The notes below the pieces were generated by a model. The model made no database searches and was not told the origin of the DNA. It saw only the letters and a program-made list of their open reading frames with translations. A stretch of 46,874 nt of DNA from contig QIKP01000056.1 of NCBI GenBank assembly GCA_003233055.1, positions 1-46,874 on the forward strand, in the 5' to 3' direction. The position numbers and the translations under genes are program-made. The DNA is from Planctomycetaceae bacterium (GTDB lineage: Bacteria; Planctomycetota; Planctomycetia; Pirellulales; Lacipirellulaceae). Positions 8,122 through 18,100 of the stretch are shown here, piece by piece. How positions within the stretch are numbered: the stretch's first letter is position 1; every line of letters begins with the position of its first letter.

Positions 8122-9308
8122 GGCGTCTCTCCGTTCTCTTTCGCAGATTCTTCAGGCTCTTCGTCGGGCATCTCGTCGGTTTTTTCTACCGACTCTACCT
8201 CCGGTTCCTCTTCCGGCTCCGGCTCTTCGGCACTCTCGGTTGCCACCTCGTCTTGGATCGTTCCCTCTTCCTCTGGCGTTTCGACTTCGGGCACCGTTTC
8301 TACTTCAGGCACATAGTCGGGGCTCAAGCTCTTGATGAAGGCGATCAGCGCGTCGACCTCTTTGTCTTTGACCAGCGAACGGGGGAAAGCAGGCATCGTG
8401 ATGCCCTTATAGCCTGTACGAATTTGCGACTGGGGCTTTCGGAGAGAGTCGAGGATGTAGTTTTCATTTCCCACCACGGTTCCGCCGCCAATCAGCTGAT
8501 GGGTCTTGCCGTAGGTCTCTTGAAACGACGGTCCACCGCCAGGTCGAGCCGTCCCGTCGGTCGAGTGGCACTGCTTGCAACCTTTGCGGGTGTAGAGCTG
8601 CTCTCCCCATTCGATCGGGTTATCGGGCGGCGTATTGATTTTGGCGAGCCACGCATCGAACTCCGCCTGCGTCTCGTGAATAACGACATTGGAATTCATA
8701 TTGGAGTGGTCTTTGCCGCAATACTCTGCACAAAACAGGTCGTAAGTCCCCGCCTTGGTCGCCTCAAACCACTGGTAGGTGTACCGCCCCGGGACAACGT
8801 CCATTTTCGTCCGAAAAGCGGGAATGTAGAGGCTGTGGAGGACGTCATTCGATTGCTGCACCAGTCGTACCGGCTGGCCCACCACCGCATGCAACTCCTC
8901 GTCCTGCGCACCGTTGGGATAATCAAACTGAAATCGCCACTTGTAAGCCGTGACACCAATATCGTAGGCATTGGCGGGTGGCGTCCGCATGTCGATGAAG
9001 CCCTTGAAACCAAGGACAAAGAGGAGGGCTACGAGGAGTGTCGGAATGACCGACCAAACGATCTCGAGCATGTTGCTATGGCTGGGCGACCACTCTTCTT
9101 TGTGCCCATCTCGCTTCATGTACTTAAAGAGGAAGACACACATCATCCCGATAATCAGGACGAAGAAGAAGAGGCACATCCAATTGATCAGGGCGAAAAG
9201 CTGGTCGACATCCTGGGCCCCCGTCGATGCAGCCTCGCCAAACCAAAACCCCGCCAGCGGTAGGGCCGGCAGGTTGATCAAAGCAGGGAGTAGGTGGTTA
9301 GCAAACAT
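8118..9308 (-). CDS. coxB: Cytochrome c oxidase subunit II with cytochrome c domain (caa3)
   Basis: This 396-residue protein has two N-terminal helices (about 34-62 and 82-104) and a CuA cupredoxin domain with ligands His158, Cys193, Glu195, Cys197, His201 and Met204 ([12 protein letters not shown]). It is fused to a class I cytochrome c domain with CKQCH at 244-248 and a likely axial Met305 (TMPAF). This is the caa3 arrangement, in which the fused heme passes electrons to CuA. The last 65 residues form an acidic tail, about 28 Asp/Glu, with repeats like VPEVET. The leader-like N-terminus may be a signal or first helix. SCO lies just upstream and coxA overlaps downstream. Confidence 0.96.
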   Translation of the reverse strand: MFANHLLPALINLPALPLAGFWFGEAASTGAQDVDQLFALINWMCLFFFVLIIGMMCVFLFKYMKRDGHKEEWSPSHSNMLEIVWSVIPTLLVALLFVLGFKGFIDMRTPPANAYDIGVTAYKWRFQFDYPNGAQDEELHAVVGQPVRLVQQSNDVLHSLYIPAFRTKMDVVPGRYTYQWFEATKAGTYDLFCAEYCGKDHSNMNSNVVIHETQAEFDAWLAKINTPPDNPIEWGEQLYTRKGCKQCHSTDGTARPGGGPSFQETYGKTHQLIGGGTVVGNENYILDSLRKPQSQIRTGYKGITMPAFPRSLVKDKEVDALIAFIKSLSPDYVPEVETVPEVETPEEEGTIQDEVATESAEEPEPEEEPEVESVEKTDEMPDEEPEESAKENGETP

Positions 9309-9377
9309 GAAGGTTTTCCGAATACCGTAGTGGACGAATAACGGCCTTTTTTTGGGAACAGGATTTATTTCTGGAAC

Positions 9378-9432
9378 ACGAATCTTTGCTAACCATCACT
9401 CCTCTCGTTGGTGCCGATTAGCGAAGATTCGT
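9378..9432 (-). terminator. Long hairpin between the SCO gene and coxB
   Basis: ACGAATCTTTGCTAA (9378-9392) and TTAGCGAAGATTCGT (9418-9432) form a 15-bp stem in which the single mismatch is a G-U pair in RNA, with a 25-nt loop. It lies in the 134-nt gap of the respiratory set. It could be an attenuator, a processing site or a stabiliser that lets the oxidase genes be expressed at a different level. Confidence 0.45.
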
Positions 9433-9442
9433 CTCCCCTTCT

Positions 9443-10297
9443 TTAACTTTCTTGGGGTGCAGCCTGTTGAGTCTTCCGTCTCCTGCGCCGCAGCCAATAG
9501 GGCGCGAGCGATAACCCGAGCACCAGGACCGTGGCTCCCGCGCCGAGACGCATGATCCCAAACGCCTGCGGTCCGTAGCGGCCCTTGGTGTGGTCGTAGA
9601 CGAAGCAGGTCAGGAAAATTTGGTCCATCGCCGAACCGACCTTGCCATCCCCCGCCTCGACCATCGAGAGCCGAACCGTACCCGGGTCGTACATCACGCC
9701 GTACAAGTAGCGGGAGATCACGCCATCGGGTGTCATCACCATCAGCACCGCGGTATGGGCGTATTCCCCCGTCTCCTCGACAAAGTTGTAGCGAAAGCCA
9801 ACGGCGTCGGCGAGTGCTTCAATATCCTCGCTATCACCGACCAAAAAGTGCCAACCGTCGGCCGTGCCTGGTCGGGCGTAGTCCTGCGTGTATCGCTTGT
9901 GGGTTAATTTGGCTCGCGCGGGTTGCTCGCGCGGATCGATGCTGATCGTCACCACGTCGTACTCGTCGCCCATGTCCCAAGGCATTTCTTGCAACGCCGT
10001 GACAAGACCGGTCAGTTGCCTTTGGCAGAGCATGGGGCAGTCGGAGTAGTTGAGCGACAGCAGTACGGGGCGCTCGCCATGAAAATACTTCGCGAGTGTG
10101 ACGGGCCGGCCATGGTGGTCGCGAAACGCCAAATCGAGTGGAATCGTGTCGCCCCGTTTTTCATCGACCCCGACACCGATCATATCTTTCGGGCCTTCGG
10201 TAATGACCTCGGCGCAGGCGCAGTGGGCAATCAAGCCAGCGCAAAAGGTGGCGAATAGCAACCGGAGGATTCGAAAAGGGAGGAAGGATGAAAGCAT
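9443..10297 (-). CDS. sco: SCO1/SenC-type copper chaperone
   Basis: This is a 284-residue thioredoxin-fold protein that delivers copper to the CuA site of CoxB or reduces its Cys pair. The copper ligands are Cys87 and Cys91 (SDCPMLCQRQ) and His181 (GEYAHTAVLM). It has a signal peptide at the N-terminus (LRLLFATFCAGLIAHCACA) and, unlike many SCO proteins, a C-terminal membrane helix at about 250-268 followed by a very basic stretch (RRRRRK), so the soluble domain faces the periplasm. Its place directly before coxB supports the role. The form with the anchor at the C-terminus is common in oxidase clusters with alternative complex III. Confidence 0.92.
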   Translation of the reverse strand: MLSSFLPFRILRLLFATFCAGLIAHCACAEVITEGPKDMIGVGVDEKRGDTIPLDLAFRDHHGRPVTLAKYFHGERPVLLSLNYSDCPMLCQRQLTGLVTALQEMPWDMGDEYDVVTISIDPREQPARAKLTHKRYTQDYARPGTADGWHFLVGDSEDIEALADAVGFRYNFVEETGEYAHTAVLMVMTPDGVISRYLYGVMYDPGTVRLSMVEAGDGKVGSAMDQIFLTCFVYDHTKGRYGPQAFGIMRLGAGATVLVLGLSLAPYWLRRRRRKTQQAAPQES

Positions 10298-10372
10298 GGC
10301 TCGGTGACGATTGTTGGAGGAAACTTTCCTTGGCTTGGGGATCGGGCGCGGGGGGCACCCAAGGTGGTTATT

Positions 10373-10702
10373 TTACTCGGCCTGGAATTCTTCGAGGGTG
10401 AGGGTCATCGCTTGCTGGATCGGAAGGCTCACGCTCCCCTTCTCTTTGTCGATCCAGGCGGGAGGCGCCAGAAGCAAACCTTCTTGTCTTGCCGCTTCGT
10501 TATCGGCCTGAGCGTTCACCGTTCCGTAAAGTCGCTCAGGCAGCAGTTGGTCTTCGTACCAATTGGTCAAAGCATGCAGGCCAAACACCGAGGCGATAAC
10601 GATCACCACCGTGATGATTCCCCAAAAAACGATCGATCCGACTTGGAGATCATCCTCTTGGTGCAGGCTGTGGGGTGCGGTCGTGGGGGGGGAATGGCTC
10701 AT
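10373..10702 (-). CDS. Small one-helix protein of the respiratory set
   Basis: This is a 109-residue protein with one membrane helix (about residues 21-43, GSIVFWGIITVVIVIASVFG) and a C-terminal soluble part ending WIDKEKGSVSLPIQQAMTLT and a few more residues. The phrase DKEKG..LPI..AM is of a kind seen in small proteins next to alternative complex III genes. It lies between actF (54 nt) and the SCO gene (75 nt) on the same strand. It may be an accessory subunit comparable to the small single-helix subunits of some alternative complexes III, or an assembly factor. The function is not established from the sequence. Confidence 0.75.
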   Translation of the reverse strand: MSHSPPTTAPHSLHQEDDLQVGSIVFWGIITVVIVIASVFGLHALTNWYEDQLLPERLYGTVNAQADNEAARQEGLLLAPPAWIDKEKGSVSLPIQQAMTLTLEEFQAE

Positions 10703-10756
10703 GCGAAAGGTCTCTTCAGGTTGCCTGCCGCCACGGTGGCGGTTTCGTGTTTGCTC

Positions 10757-12022
10757 TTAAATATTTTCAAACGCCAGTGACTCGGCCAACCAGGGATCCC
10801 GAACCGGAACGAGCCAGTGGCCAGCGGCGATCCAGAGTAGAGCACCGGCGTAAAGGGCTCCCATGCCGAGGACGACTGCGATTTCCGGCAGTCCTGGCCA
10901 TTGCAGCGACCCGCCCGCCGTTTCGGGTGCGATGATGTAGTAGAGGTCAAACCAGTGCATCACCAGCATGTAGACTCCCCAGCCTGCCAGGATGCCCCGC
11001 TGGCGACGGACATGGCGGGAAAGGAGCCCGAGAAAGGGAAGGATCAAATGAAAGATAAACAGCATCGCCGTAGCGAACGAGATGCCAGTGGAACTTGGCG
11101 TGATTCGCCGCACCGCGTACCACTGCATTTCCTCAGGGATACTCGCGTACCAAATCAACAGGAACTGGGAGAAAGCGATGTAGCCCCAGAAGAAGGTAAA
11201 TCCGAAGAGGAGCTTGCCGATGTCGTGGCGGTGTTCGACGGTGATCGTGCGGGTCAGTACACCGCGCGATTGCATTCGCCAAACGAGCACCGCAAAAAGA
11301 GCAAAGATGGCAACCGCCGAGCCGGCAAAGTAATAGACGCCAAAGATCGTGCTGTACCAAGTTGGCCGCAAGGTCATGAGCCAATCCATCGACGCAAAAT
11401 TGATGGACAGGGCGAAAAACAGCATCGCCGGACCGCTCCACCACCGCAGCGGCTCCATCGGCCCATTGCCTGAGGCGTGGTCCTGCGACACGGAGCGTTT
11501 GAAAAAATAGCGAGCCATGCCGAACCATAGCAGGAAGTAAAAAATGCCTCGACCAACAAAGAAGGGGGCATTCAGAAAAGCGACTTTGCCCGCAAGTAGG
11601 GAGTCGTAATTCTCGGCACCGAGTGTCATGACTCCGGGAGTGTTCCAGGGATAGAGGCTCCCATCCCCCCCTAAAAGCGAGGCCCAGATGGGGATCCAAA
11701 GTAGTCCACAAAAACCGATCCCCATCGAGACGATCTCCCCCAAGCGTCGGAGCACAACACCCCACTTAGCGCCGGTGAGATGCAACACCACCACGAAAAA
11801 GAGCCCGCCGAGCGAGATGCTACTGAAATAAGTCACGGCAATAAGGTAGGCATGCCAAAACCGAGGCATCGGATCGCCCCGGCTGTAGAGCCACATACCG
11901 ACCAGCAGCAAAGCACCGATTCCGAAAAGCGGCCCGAACGCAATGCGCCGCAAGTCGGGACTCGCCTTGCGGCGTTCCGAGGTATCGTTGATCCAAGTGT
12001 CGTAAAGGGACGTCTGTGACAT
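10757..12022 (-). CDS. actF: Alternative complex III subunit F (NrfD/PsrC-like)
   Basis: This 421-residue membrane protein has about ten helices, beginning LRRIAFGPLFGIGALLLVGM. It belongs to the NrfD/PsrC family that forms one of the two large membrane subunits of the quinol:acceptor oxidoreductase. Segments FWHAYLIAVTYFSSISLGGL and RRWSGPAML-like helices with WLMTLRPTWYSTIFGVYYF are as expected for ActF. It carries no redox cofactor and is thought to contribute to the proton path. It lies 116 nt after the actD-actE fusion, a gap that contains a long hairpin. The ATG at 12022 is the only sensible start. Confidence 0.92.
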   Translation of the reverse strand: MSQTSLYDTWINDTSERRKASPDLRRIAFGPLFGIGALLLVGMWLYSRGDPMPRFWHAYLIAVTYFSSISLGGLFFVVVLHLTGAKWGVVLRRLGEIVSMGIGFCGLLWIPIWASLLGGDGSLYPWNTPGVMTLGAENYDSLLAGKVAFLNAPFFVGRGIFYFLLWFGMARYFFKRSVSQDHASGNGPMEPLRWWSGPAMLFFALSINFASMDWLMTLRPTWYSTIFGVYYFAGSAVAIFALFAVLVWRMQSRGVLTRTITVEHRHDIGKLLFGFTFFWGYIAFSQFLLIWYASIPEEMQWYAVRRITPSSTGISFATAMLFIFHLILPFLGLLSRHVRRQRGILAGWGVYMLVMHWFDLYYIIAPETAGGSLQWPGLPEIAVVLGMGALYAGALLWIAAGHWLVPVRDPWLAESLAFENI

Positions 12023-12036
12023 GCTTATTTCGTTTC

Positions 12037-12113
12037 TTTAGCCACGGATCGGCACGGGTAACGATTGGACACCAATCCGGCCCGTGTTTGACTCGTATCC
12101 GTCCGTGGCTAAA
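12037..12113 (-). repeat. Long imperfect hairpin between actDE and actF
   Basis: TTTAGCCACGGA (12037-12048) pairs with TCCGTGGCTAAA (12102-12113), and inside it CACGGG/CCCGTG and ATTGG/CCAAT can pair too, giving a hairpin of about 77 nt that nearly fills the gap. Its AGCCACGGAT-type arms look like a dispersed planctomycete repeat, an impression I could not test. Confidence 0.5.
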
Positions 12114-12138
12114 AAGTTTCTTCCGCTATTGAAGGGAC

Positions 12139-13518
12139 TTACTGCAGTGCTGCTTTTTCTTGCTCAGTGAGATGATCGATTTGGGCATCGCGGGTCCGCT
12201 GAAGGGCTTTGACGTAGAGGACGATTGCCCAGCGGTCTTCCAGCGAAATGTGCTCCTGATAGCCGGCCATCCCAATGCGTTGGCCGCCAGGGGCCAACTT
12301 ACCGAAGGTCACCGTGTTATAAATCTGGCCAACCGGTTGCGCGCGGATGGTCTCGGCATGAAGAGAGGTGGGAGGCTTCCAAGCGGGCGCCTGCCCCAAC
12401 TCCTGAAGCTGGAATGCCCGCTGCGCCACGAGTCCATCGCCATCACCGGCGCGCCCATGGCAAACCGCGCAGTGGATGTTAAACCGCTGTTGGCCCCGCG
12501 TCATGGTCCGCTGGCTAATTTCGATTTCCTTGGGGAATTCCGTGATCCAAGGTTTTTGTGGCGATTCGGCTTCGTCCTCATCCGATGGCGCCGCACCCGG
12601 GGCCGCTGAAGCGGCCTCGCCAGTGCCAGCGTCGTTACCGTCGTCGTGTTCGAGGCCCAGGTGCAAGCGAGGGTCAAGGCGGAGTCCGCCACGCGCCACC
12701 GTGCCAGCGACCGGGAGTCGCATCGACCGGCCGTCCGCAAACAAGTCGCTCGCCGTTTGCGCCTTGGCTTTGGGCTGGTAGTCCATGTCACACCAAATCG
12801 AAAGCCGAGGCGTTTCGCTATGGCCGCCACGCGCGAAGGCGACGTAGGCGAGCGGCAGCAACGCCACCACTGCCACGATCGCAGCGATCGTGAAAAACGG
12901 CCGGGGGATCGGCTGATCCGGTACGTCGAGGAGTCGCTCGACATGCTTCCCGCCAATCGACTCGAAGGCGGTGGTGACGGCCTGCTCGGAAAAGTTTGGG
13001 TCTTCCGATTCGATTAAAAGGAAAAATCCGTCGTTCGTCGCTTTGGCAAATCGCTTGTGGTGGAAGAGCGGATTGGAGAACCGCGGCAACCCATTGAAGG
13101 CAATCATGCCCAGGAACGACGTGAACGCCGCGAAGAGAATCGTCAGTTCAAACGCCACAGGGATGTTGGCGGGCAAGCTCCAGAAGGGCTTGCCGCTGAT
13201 GCCGAATTGGTACCCGGCAAACGCATAGTCCCCTTCCGTGGCGTTCATGTACCACTGCATGAGGAGGGCTACCGTACAACCCGTAAGCCCGGCGGCCAGC
13301 ACCACCCAAGGCAGTACGGGGCTTCGGGCAGCGAGCGCCTTGTCGATGCCATGGACCGGGAAGGGAGAAAAAGCCTCGACCTTGCGGTATCCCTTTTCGC
13401 GAATGGCGCGCGCCGCCGCGATGAGTTCCTCGGGGCCCTCAAACTGGGCGAGCATCCCTAGCACGCGAGGTGGCTCGTCGGCGGAGGGTTTCGATGGGTG
13501 TTGGTTGTGATCGGACAT
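12139..13518 (-). CDS. actDE: ActD-ActE fusion: DUF3341 domain plus cytochrome c
   Basis: This 459-residue protein joins two subunits that are separate in well-studied alternative complexes III. Residues 17-200 are the DUF3341/ActD domain (RVLGMLAQFEGPEELIAAAR, with helices at about 68-88 and 120-142). A further helix at 207-229 is followed by a linker rich in Ala, Asp and Glu, then a monoheme cytochrome c domain with CAVCH at 350-354 and a likely axial Met417 (RIGMAGY), equal to ActE. In separate ActE the heme domain is lipid-anchored; here the helix anchors it. The linker includes GEAASAA, encoded by the same palindromic repeat as in coxC. The heme domain probably receives electrons from ActA. 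Confidence 0.92.
   Translation of the reverse strand: MSDHNQHPSKPSADEPPRVLGMLAQFEGPEELIAAARAIREKGYRKVEAFSPFPVHGIDKALAARSPVLPWVVLAAGLTGCTVALLMQWYMNATEGDYAFAGYQFGISGKPFWSLPANIPVAFELTILFAAFTSFLGMIAFNGLPRFSNPLFHHKRFAKATNDGFFLLIESEDPNFSEQAVTTAFESIGGKHVERLLDVPDQPIPRPFFTIAAIVAVVALLPLAYVAFARGGHSETPRLSIWCDMDYQPKAKAQTASDLFADGRSMRLPVAGTVARGGLRLDPRLHLGLEHDDGNDAGTGEAASAAPGAAPSDEDEAESPQKPWITEFPKEIEISQRTMTRGQQRFNIHCAVCHGRAGDGDGLVAQRAFQLQELGQAPAWKPPTSLHAETIRAQPVGQIYNTVTFGKLAPGGQRIGMAGYQEHISLEDRWAIVLYVKALQRTRDAQIDHLTEQEKAALQ
12601..12621 (-). repeat. Coding palindromic repeat in the actD-actE fusion
   Basis: This is the second copy of the 21-bp repeat at 5376-5396. It encodes the same GEAASAA in the linker between the ActD-like and cytochrome c domains. 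Confidence 0.85.
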
Positions 13519-13552
13519 ATACTATTCGGATGTTGCTCGGTAGCCGGCGTCT

Positions 13553-13606
13553 GGGCATTCAACGGGAACTGGACGTCCAACGGAAACGGGGCGTTCAACA
13601 AAAACT
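13553..13606. repeat. Three degenerate 18-bp tandem repeats
   Basis: GGGCATTCAACGGGAACT, GGACGTCCAACGGAAACG and GGGCGTTCAACAAAAACT follow each other without gaps at 13553, 13571 and 13589. The last one overlaps the first base pairs of the actC stop codon; the rest fill the gap before actD-actE. Confidence 0.6.
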
Positions 13607-15050
13607 AGTGCGAACTCTCAGGGTTATGGTGGGGGTGGTGCGATTTCTCATGGGCCAACACCGCCTTGATCTCGGCCATCGCAACAATCGGCAAAAAGCG
13701 AAGGAAGAGTAGGAACAGCATGAAGAACAGCCCAAAACTTCCAGCCAGCATTCCAATGTCGACCCACGTCGGCTGAAACGCCTGCCAACTCGACGGCAGG
13801 TTCGGCCGCTCAAGCGTCGTTATCACGATGACGTACCGCTCGAACCACATCCCGATGTTGACGAAGATCGAAATGATGAACATCAGTATTGGCGTCGTGC
13901 GGAATTTCTTGATCCAGAACAATTGCGGAATGAAGGCGTTGCAAGTGAACATGATCCAGTAAGCCCACCACTGCATGCCGAACATGCGATTCAAGAACGC
14001 CCCTTGTTCCGCACCATTGCCACTGTACCAAGCCATGAAAAACTCGGTGGTGTACGCGAGACCGACCATCGTGCCGGTGGCGAGGAGAATTTTGCAGATA
14101 TTTTCCAGGTGCTGTTCGGTCACCAGGTCCCCCAGCCCATACCAATTGCGGCAGGGAACAATCAGGGTGATGACCATGGCAAACCCGCTGAAGACCGCCC
14201 CGGCAACGAAGTAAGGAGGGAAGATCGTTGTATGCCAACCAGGGAGTTGGCTCACCGCAAAGTCGAAACTGACGATCGTATGGACCGATAGAACCAGCGG
14301 CGCAGCCAGGGCGGCGAGCAGGACATACGCTTTCTCATAAACGCGCCACTGGGAAGCCGACCCCGTCCAGCCGAGCGAGGCGATGCCGTAACCAATCTGG
14401 CGGATCTTTCCCTTAGCCCGATCACGCAAAGTCGCCAAGTCAGGGATCATCCCCATGTACCAAAACACGACCGACACCGACGCATAGGTCCCGACCGCGA
14501 AGACATCCCACAAGAGCGGACTGCGGAAGTTGGGCCACATGTAAAGGTGCGTCGTTGGAATAGGGAACAGGAAGTAAGCCATCCAGACACGACCGACATG
14601 AATGCCAGGAAATGTCCCCGCACAAACGACCGCAAAAATGGTCATCGCTTCGGCAAAGCGGTTGATGCTGGTGCGCCAATCTTGGCGGAAGATAAAGAGG
14701 ATCGCCGAAATGAGCGTGCCGGCATGGCCAATGCCGACCCAAAAAACAAAGTTGACGATCGGGAAGGCCCAGAAGATAGGAGCCGTATTTCCCCAGACAC
14801 CAACGCCACAAAGGATCAAATAACCGATCAGGGCCCCAAACATACCGGCAAACGAGGCACTGATCGCAAACGCAATCATCCAGCCGACCGGCGTTTTCTG
14901 AACTTTGGTCTCGGCGATTTTGCAGACCGTGTCGGTAACCGACCCGTAGGTTTGATTGCCCGCGACCAACGGTGGACTTTGCCACGCCGGATCGCGCTGA
15001 TCGGCAGCCGGGATCGGCCCGCCATTCAAAATTAATTCACCATTTGCCAT
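13605..15050 (-). CDS. actC: Alternative complex III subunit C (NrfD/PsrC-like)
   Basis: This 481-residue membrane protein has about ten helices. Its NrfD-family stretch [20 protein letters not shown] followed by [19 protein letters not shown] is the part that, in solved structures of this complex, lines the quinol site next to the Fe-S subunit ActB; the His, Asp and Arg residues seen there are in place. The C-terminus ends in a His-rich tail ([15 protein letters not shown]). It lies 102 nt after actB. Quinol oxidation at ActC feeds electrons to the [3Fe-4S] and [4Fe-4S] clusters of ActB. Length and order in the set are normal for the family. Confidence 0.94.
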   Translation of the reverse strand: MANGELILNGGPIPAADQRDPAWQSPPLVAGNQTYGSVTDTVCKIAETKVQKTPVGWMIAFAISASFAGMFGALIGYLILCGVGVWGNTAPIFWAFPIVNFVFWVGIGHAGTLISAILFIFRQDWRTSINRFAEAMTIFAVVCAGTFPGIHVGRVWMAYFLFPIPTTHLYMWPNFRSPLLWDVFAVGTYASVSVVFWYMGMIPDLATLRDRAKGKIRQIGYGIASLGWTGSASQWRVYEKAYVLLAALAAPLVLSVHTIVSFDFAVSQLPGWHTTIFPPYFVAGAVFSGFAMVITLIVPCRNWYGLGDLVTEQHLENICKILLATGTMVGLAYTTEFFMAWYSGNGAEQGAFLNRMFGMQWWAYWIMFTCNAFIPQLFWIKKFRTTPILMFIISIFVNIGMWFERYVIVITTLERPNLPSSWQAFQPTWVDIGMLAGSFGLFFMLFLLFLRFLPIVAMAEIKAVLAHEKSHHPHHNPESSH

Positions 15051-15083
15051 GACTGCGGTGTTCTCTTACGCAAATTCGTGCGT

Positions 15084-15141
15084 TAGCTGGCGGGCCACGC
15101 CCGCCGTGTGGGTCAGCGAGGCGAGCGCAGCCCGCCAGCTA
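15084..15141 (-). repeat. Hairpin repeat between actB and actC
   Basis: TAGCTGGCGGGC (15084-15095) and GCCCGCCAGCTA (15130-15141) are perfect 12-bp inverted arms around a 34-nt GC-rich loop. It fills the centre of the 102-nt actB-actC gap and resembles a REP-like element. Confidence 0.55.
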
Positions 15142-15152
15142 CGGTTGGTCGG

Positions 15153-18100
15153 TTAAGTTAGGATCGGTAGTTGAAACGTTTTGCTCGTGGCAACGCCTGC
15201 CTCGGATGGCTTGTCGTCTTCGTGGTGTGGATCGTTGTGGTGCGGATCGTCGTGGCCTTCATGTCCGCCACCATGAATCGCTTCCAGCGGACGTGCGAGT
15301 GCCGGGTGCGGATTGCGGACCTTCGCCAAGTACAGCGTCCTTGGCCGCGTGTCGAGCTCCGCGAGCATTCCATACGCCCGCTTGTTGGCATGAGCCTGGC
15401 TGACTCGGCTGTCGGGGTCGTTGAGGTTGCCAAACTCGATTGCACCTGATGCACAGGCCTGCTGGCAGGCGACTTGCACGTCGCCATCGGCGATCTCGCG
15501 ATTGGCGACCTTCGCATCGATGCGAGCGACGGAGAGTCGCTGCGTGCAGTACGTGCACTTCTCCATCACGCCTCGGCTACGGACCGTCACTTCCGGATTC
15601 ATTGCCAGTTGCAGGAGGTTGTTCTCCGGACGCTCGACGTAACCGGTCATGTGGAAGTAGTTGAAACGCCGGACCTTGTAAGGGCAGTTATTCGCACAGT
15701 ACCGCGTGCCAATGCAGCGATTGTAAGCCATGTCGTTGAGCCCTTCGGCAGTATGCGTCGTTGCCGCCACAGGGCAAACTTGCTCGCACGGGGCCGTTTC
15801 GCATTGTTGGCAGGTGACCATCTGCGTCGAGACTTGCGGGCTCTCGGGGTCTTCTTTGTTGAAGTCGTCCGGCATACCAGAGAAGTAACGGTCGATCCGA
15901 ATCCAGTGCATTTCGCGACCGGCCAGGACCTGCTCTTTGCCGACGACCGGCACGTTGTTCTCTGCTTGGCAGGCGACGACGCAGCCGTTGCAGCCGATGC
16001 ACTTATTCAGATCGATCGACATCCCCCAAGCGTTGGCCGCGCTGCGCCAAGTCTTCTTGGGCCAGAGCGGCTCGGAGGCGACTTCATGAACCACATGCGC
16101 GGCGAAGTCGGGGTGCTTTTTGTATTGCTCGAGTGGCGCTTCGCGAACGAGTTCGCCGATGCGACCTTCGATGATTTGGAGCCCCATCAAGTCGATGGCA
16201 AAGTGATCTTGCGTGGTAGCGAGCTCGTAGTTCTTGCCGGTTGGCGTCAGCTTGGCGTCCGGGGCAAAACCAAGAGCGCCCCCCTTACGAAGCGGATAGA
16301 CATTCGTGCCGACCGAAACAACCTCTTCTTCCCCAAGCCAGTACCGGCGGAAGCGCGGAATGCGAAGGCCCTGCCGACCGCCAACGACGCCCGCCGACGT
16401 CCGTCCGTAGCCAAGCTGCACGCCAATCGAATCGTTCGCCTGCCCTGGCAAAACATAGACCGGCAGCTCAAGCGATTCGCCGTTGAGTTCGACCTTCACC
16501 AATTCGTTCTGCTTAACGCCAATGGCCTGCGCCGTGTTCGGGCTGATGATTGCGACGTTGTCCCAAGTCACCTTGGTGATGAAGTCGGGCGTCTCTTGCA
16601 GCCAACCGTTGTTCGCAAATCGGCCATCGTAGGTACTCGACGACGGACAGAAAACGACCTCCAAGCCCTTGCTTGCCGGCATCACCTGGAGGTCAAGCGA
16701 ACTCGCTAGCGACGGATTGGCGATAGCCGTTAAACGGGTGTCGATGAATCCGTCGTGCAGCAACTGGCTCCAAGCATCTTTGTCGAGCGGTTTCGGCAGG
16801 GCGGCGGAGATCGCTTCGCGGACGAGCAACTCAGGCTGCCCCGTGGCGACACCGGCAAATTGTCCCAGCAACTCCAGCGTTGTGCGGCTTTCGTAGAACG
16901 GCTCCAGTAGCGGCTGGGCAACACTGGGGACCCCCTCGTAACTAACCGCATCGCCCCACGATTCGAGCGGGTGAGACATCGGCAAGTGCCACTGGCAAGC
17001 GCCCGAGGTTTCGTCTTCGTAGTAACCAAGTCGAATTGTATCGGCTATCTTCTCGATCTTGTCGGCAAACTTCAGCTCTGCCGGGGCGTCGTAGGCGGGG
17101 TTTCCACCAGCGATGACCAAGGCCCGCACCTCCCCTTTGTCCATCGCCGCGACCAAGTCGCCAATCGTTCCCTGCGTACTGGAGGCTTCCTTAGTGAAGA
17201 CGACCGTCTTGCCGAGATTGCCGCACATCGCGTTGATCTCATGCGCGATGGCATGCACCTCCGCCGGCTGCCGCGGCCCAACCGCGACCACCCCTTCGCC
17301 CTCGTTGGCGGCCAAGTCTTCCGCAATGGCCCACAAGACCTGCTCGGCGGTGACCGGCGGAAGCTCCTTGCGCAACTCGGCTTCCAGCTTTTCGTCGTGC
17401 TTTTCCTGGGCAACGGCAACTTTCTTGACGATCTCTGCTCGTCCCGGAATCGCCTCTGGCTCCTCGGGAACCTTGCCATCGAGCCGCTCTCGGACCTGGT
17501 CGCGAACCGAGGTCAGCGCCGCGCCGATATCACCCGACTTAATCGCCGCACGGTGATCTGCCGCTGCGCCGGTCGTGCTAAATTGACTCTCGACGGCGTA
17601 AAGCCGGCTCATGGCCGCTTCGTCCGGATGCTTTCCGTCAAGCTCTCGCGTCGAGGCGAAGTCGCGGGCATAGCGGGTGCTGTTGGGATGCGAGCAAAGC
17701 AGGTCGCCATCAAACGACGCGACGACCTTCGCATCCGCCAGCCTGTAGTGCGTCCGCACCGGCTCACCAAAAGCCAACTCCGCACCGGCGACGTCGTTCG
17801 CTCGCGCGAGCGGGGCGTACTGGTAGAACTTCGCCTCGGGAAGCGACTTGGCCAGCTTGCCAAGAACCGCCGCCTGGGCGAGCGAACTGCTCGGCTCGAT
17901 CAGCAGCGCGAGCCCCTTGCCCGAAACGGCTCGAAATTTACCGACCAGCTTCTTGGCGTAGGCATCAAAATCGTCCCAGCTCCTCGCCTTCTCCTCCGAC
18001 TGGAGACGCTCTTTTACCGCCGCCGAGCGATCCGGGTCGTAGAGCGTGAGCGTCGACGCCTGCGAAAAAGCATCGGTCGCGCCGAGGCTGCTCGGGTGCT

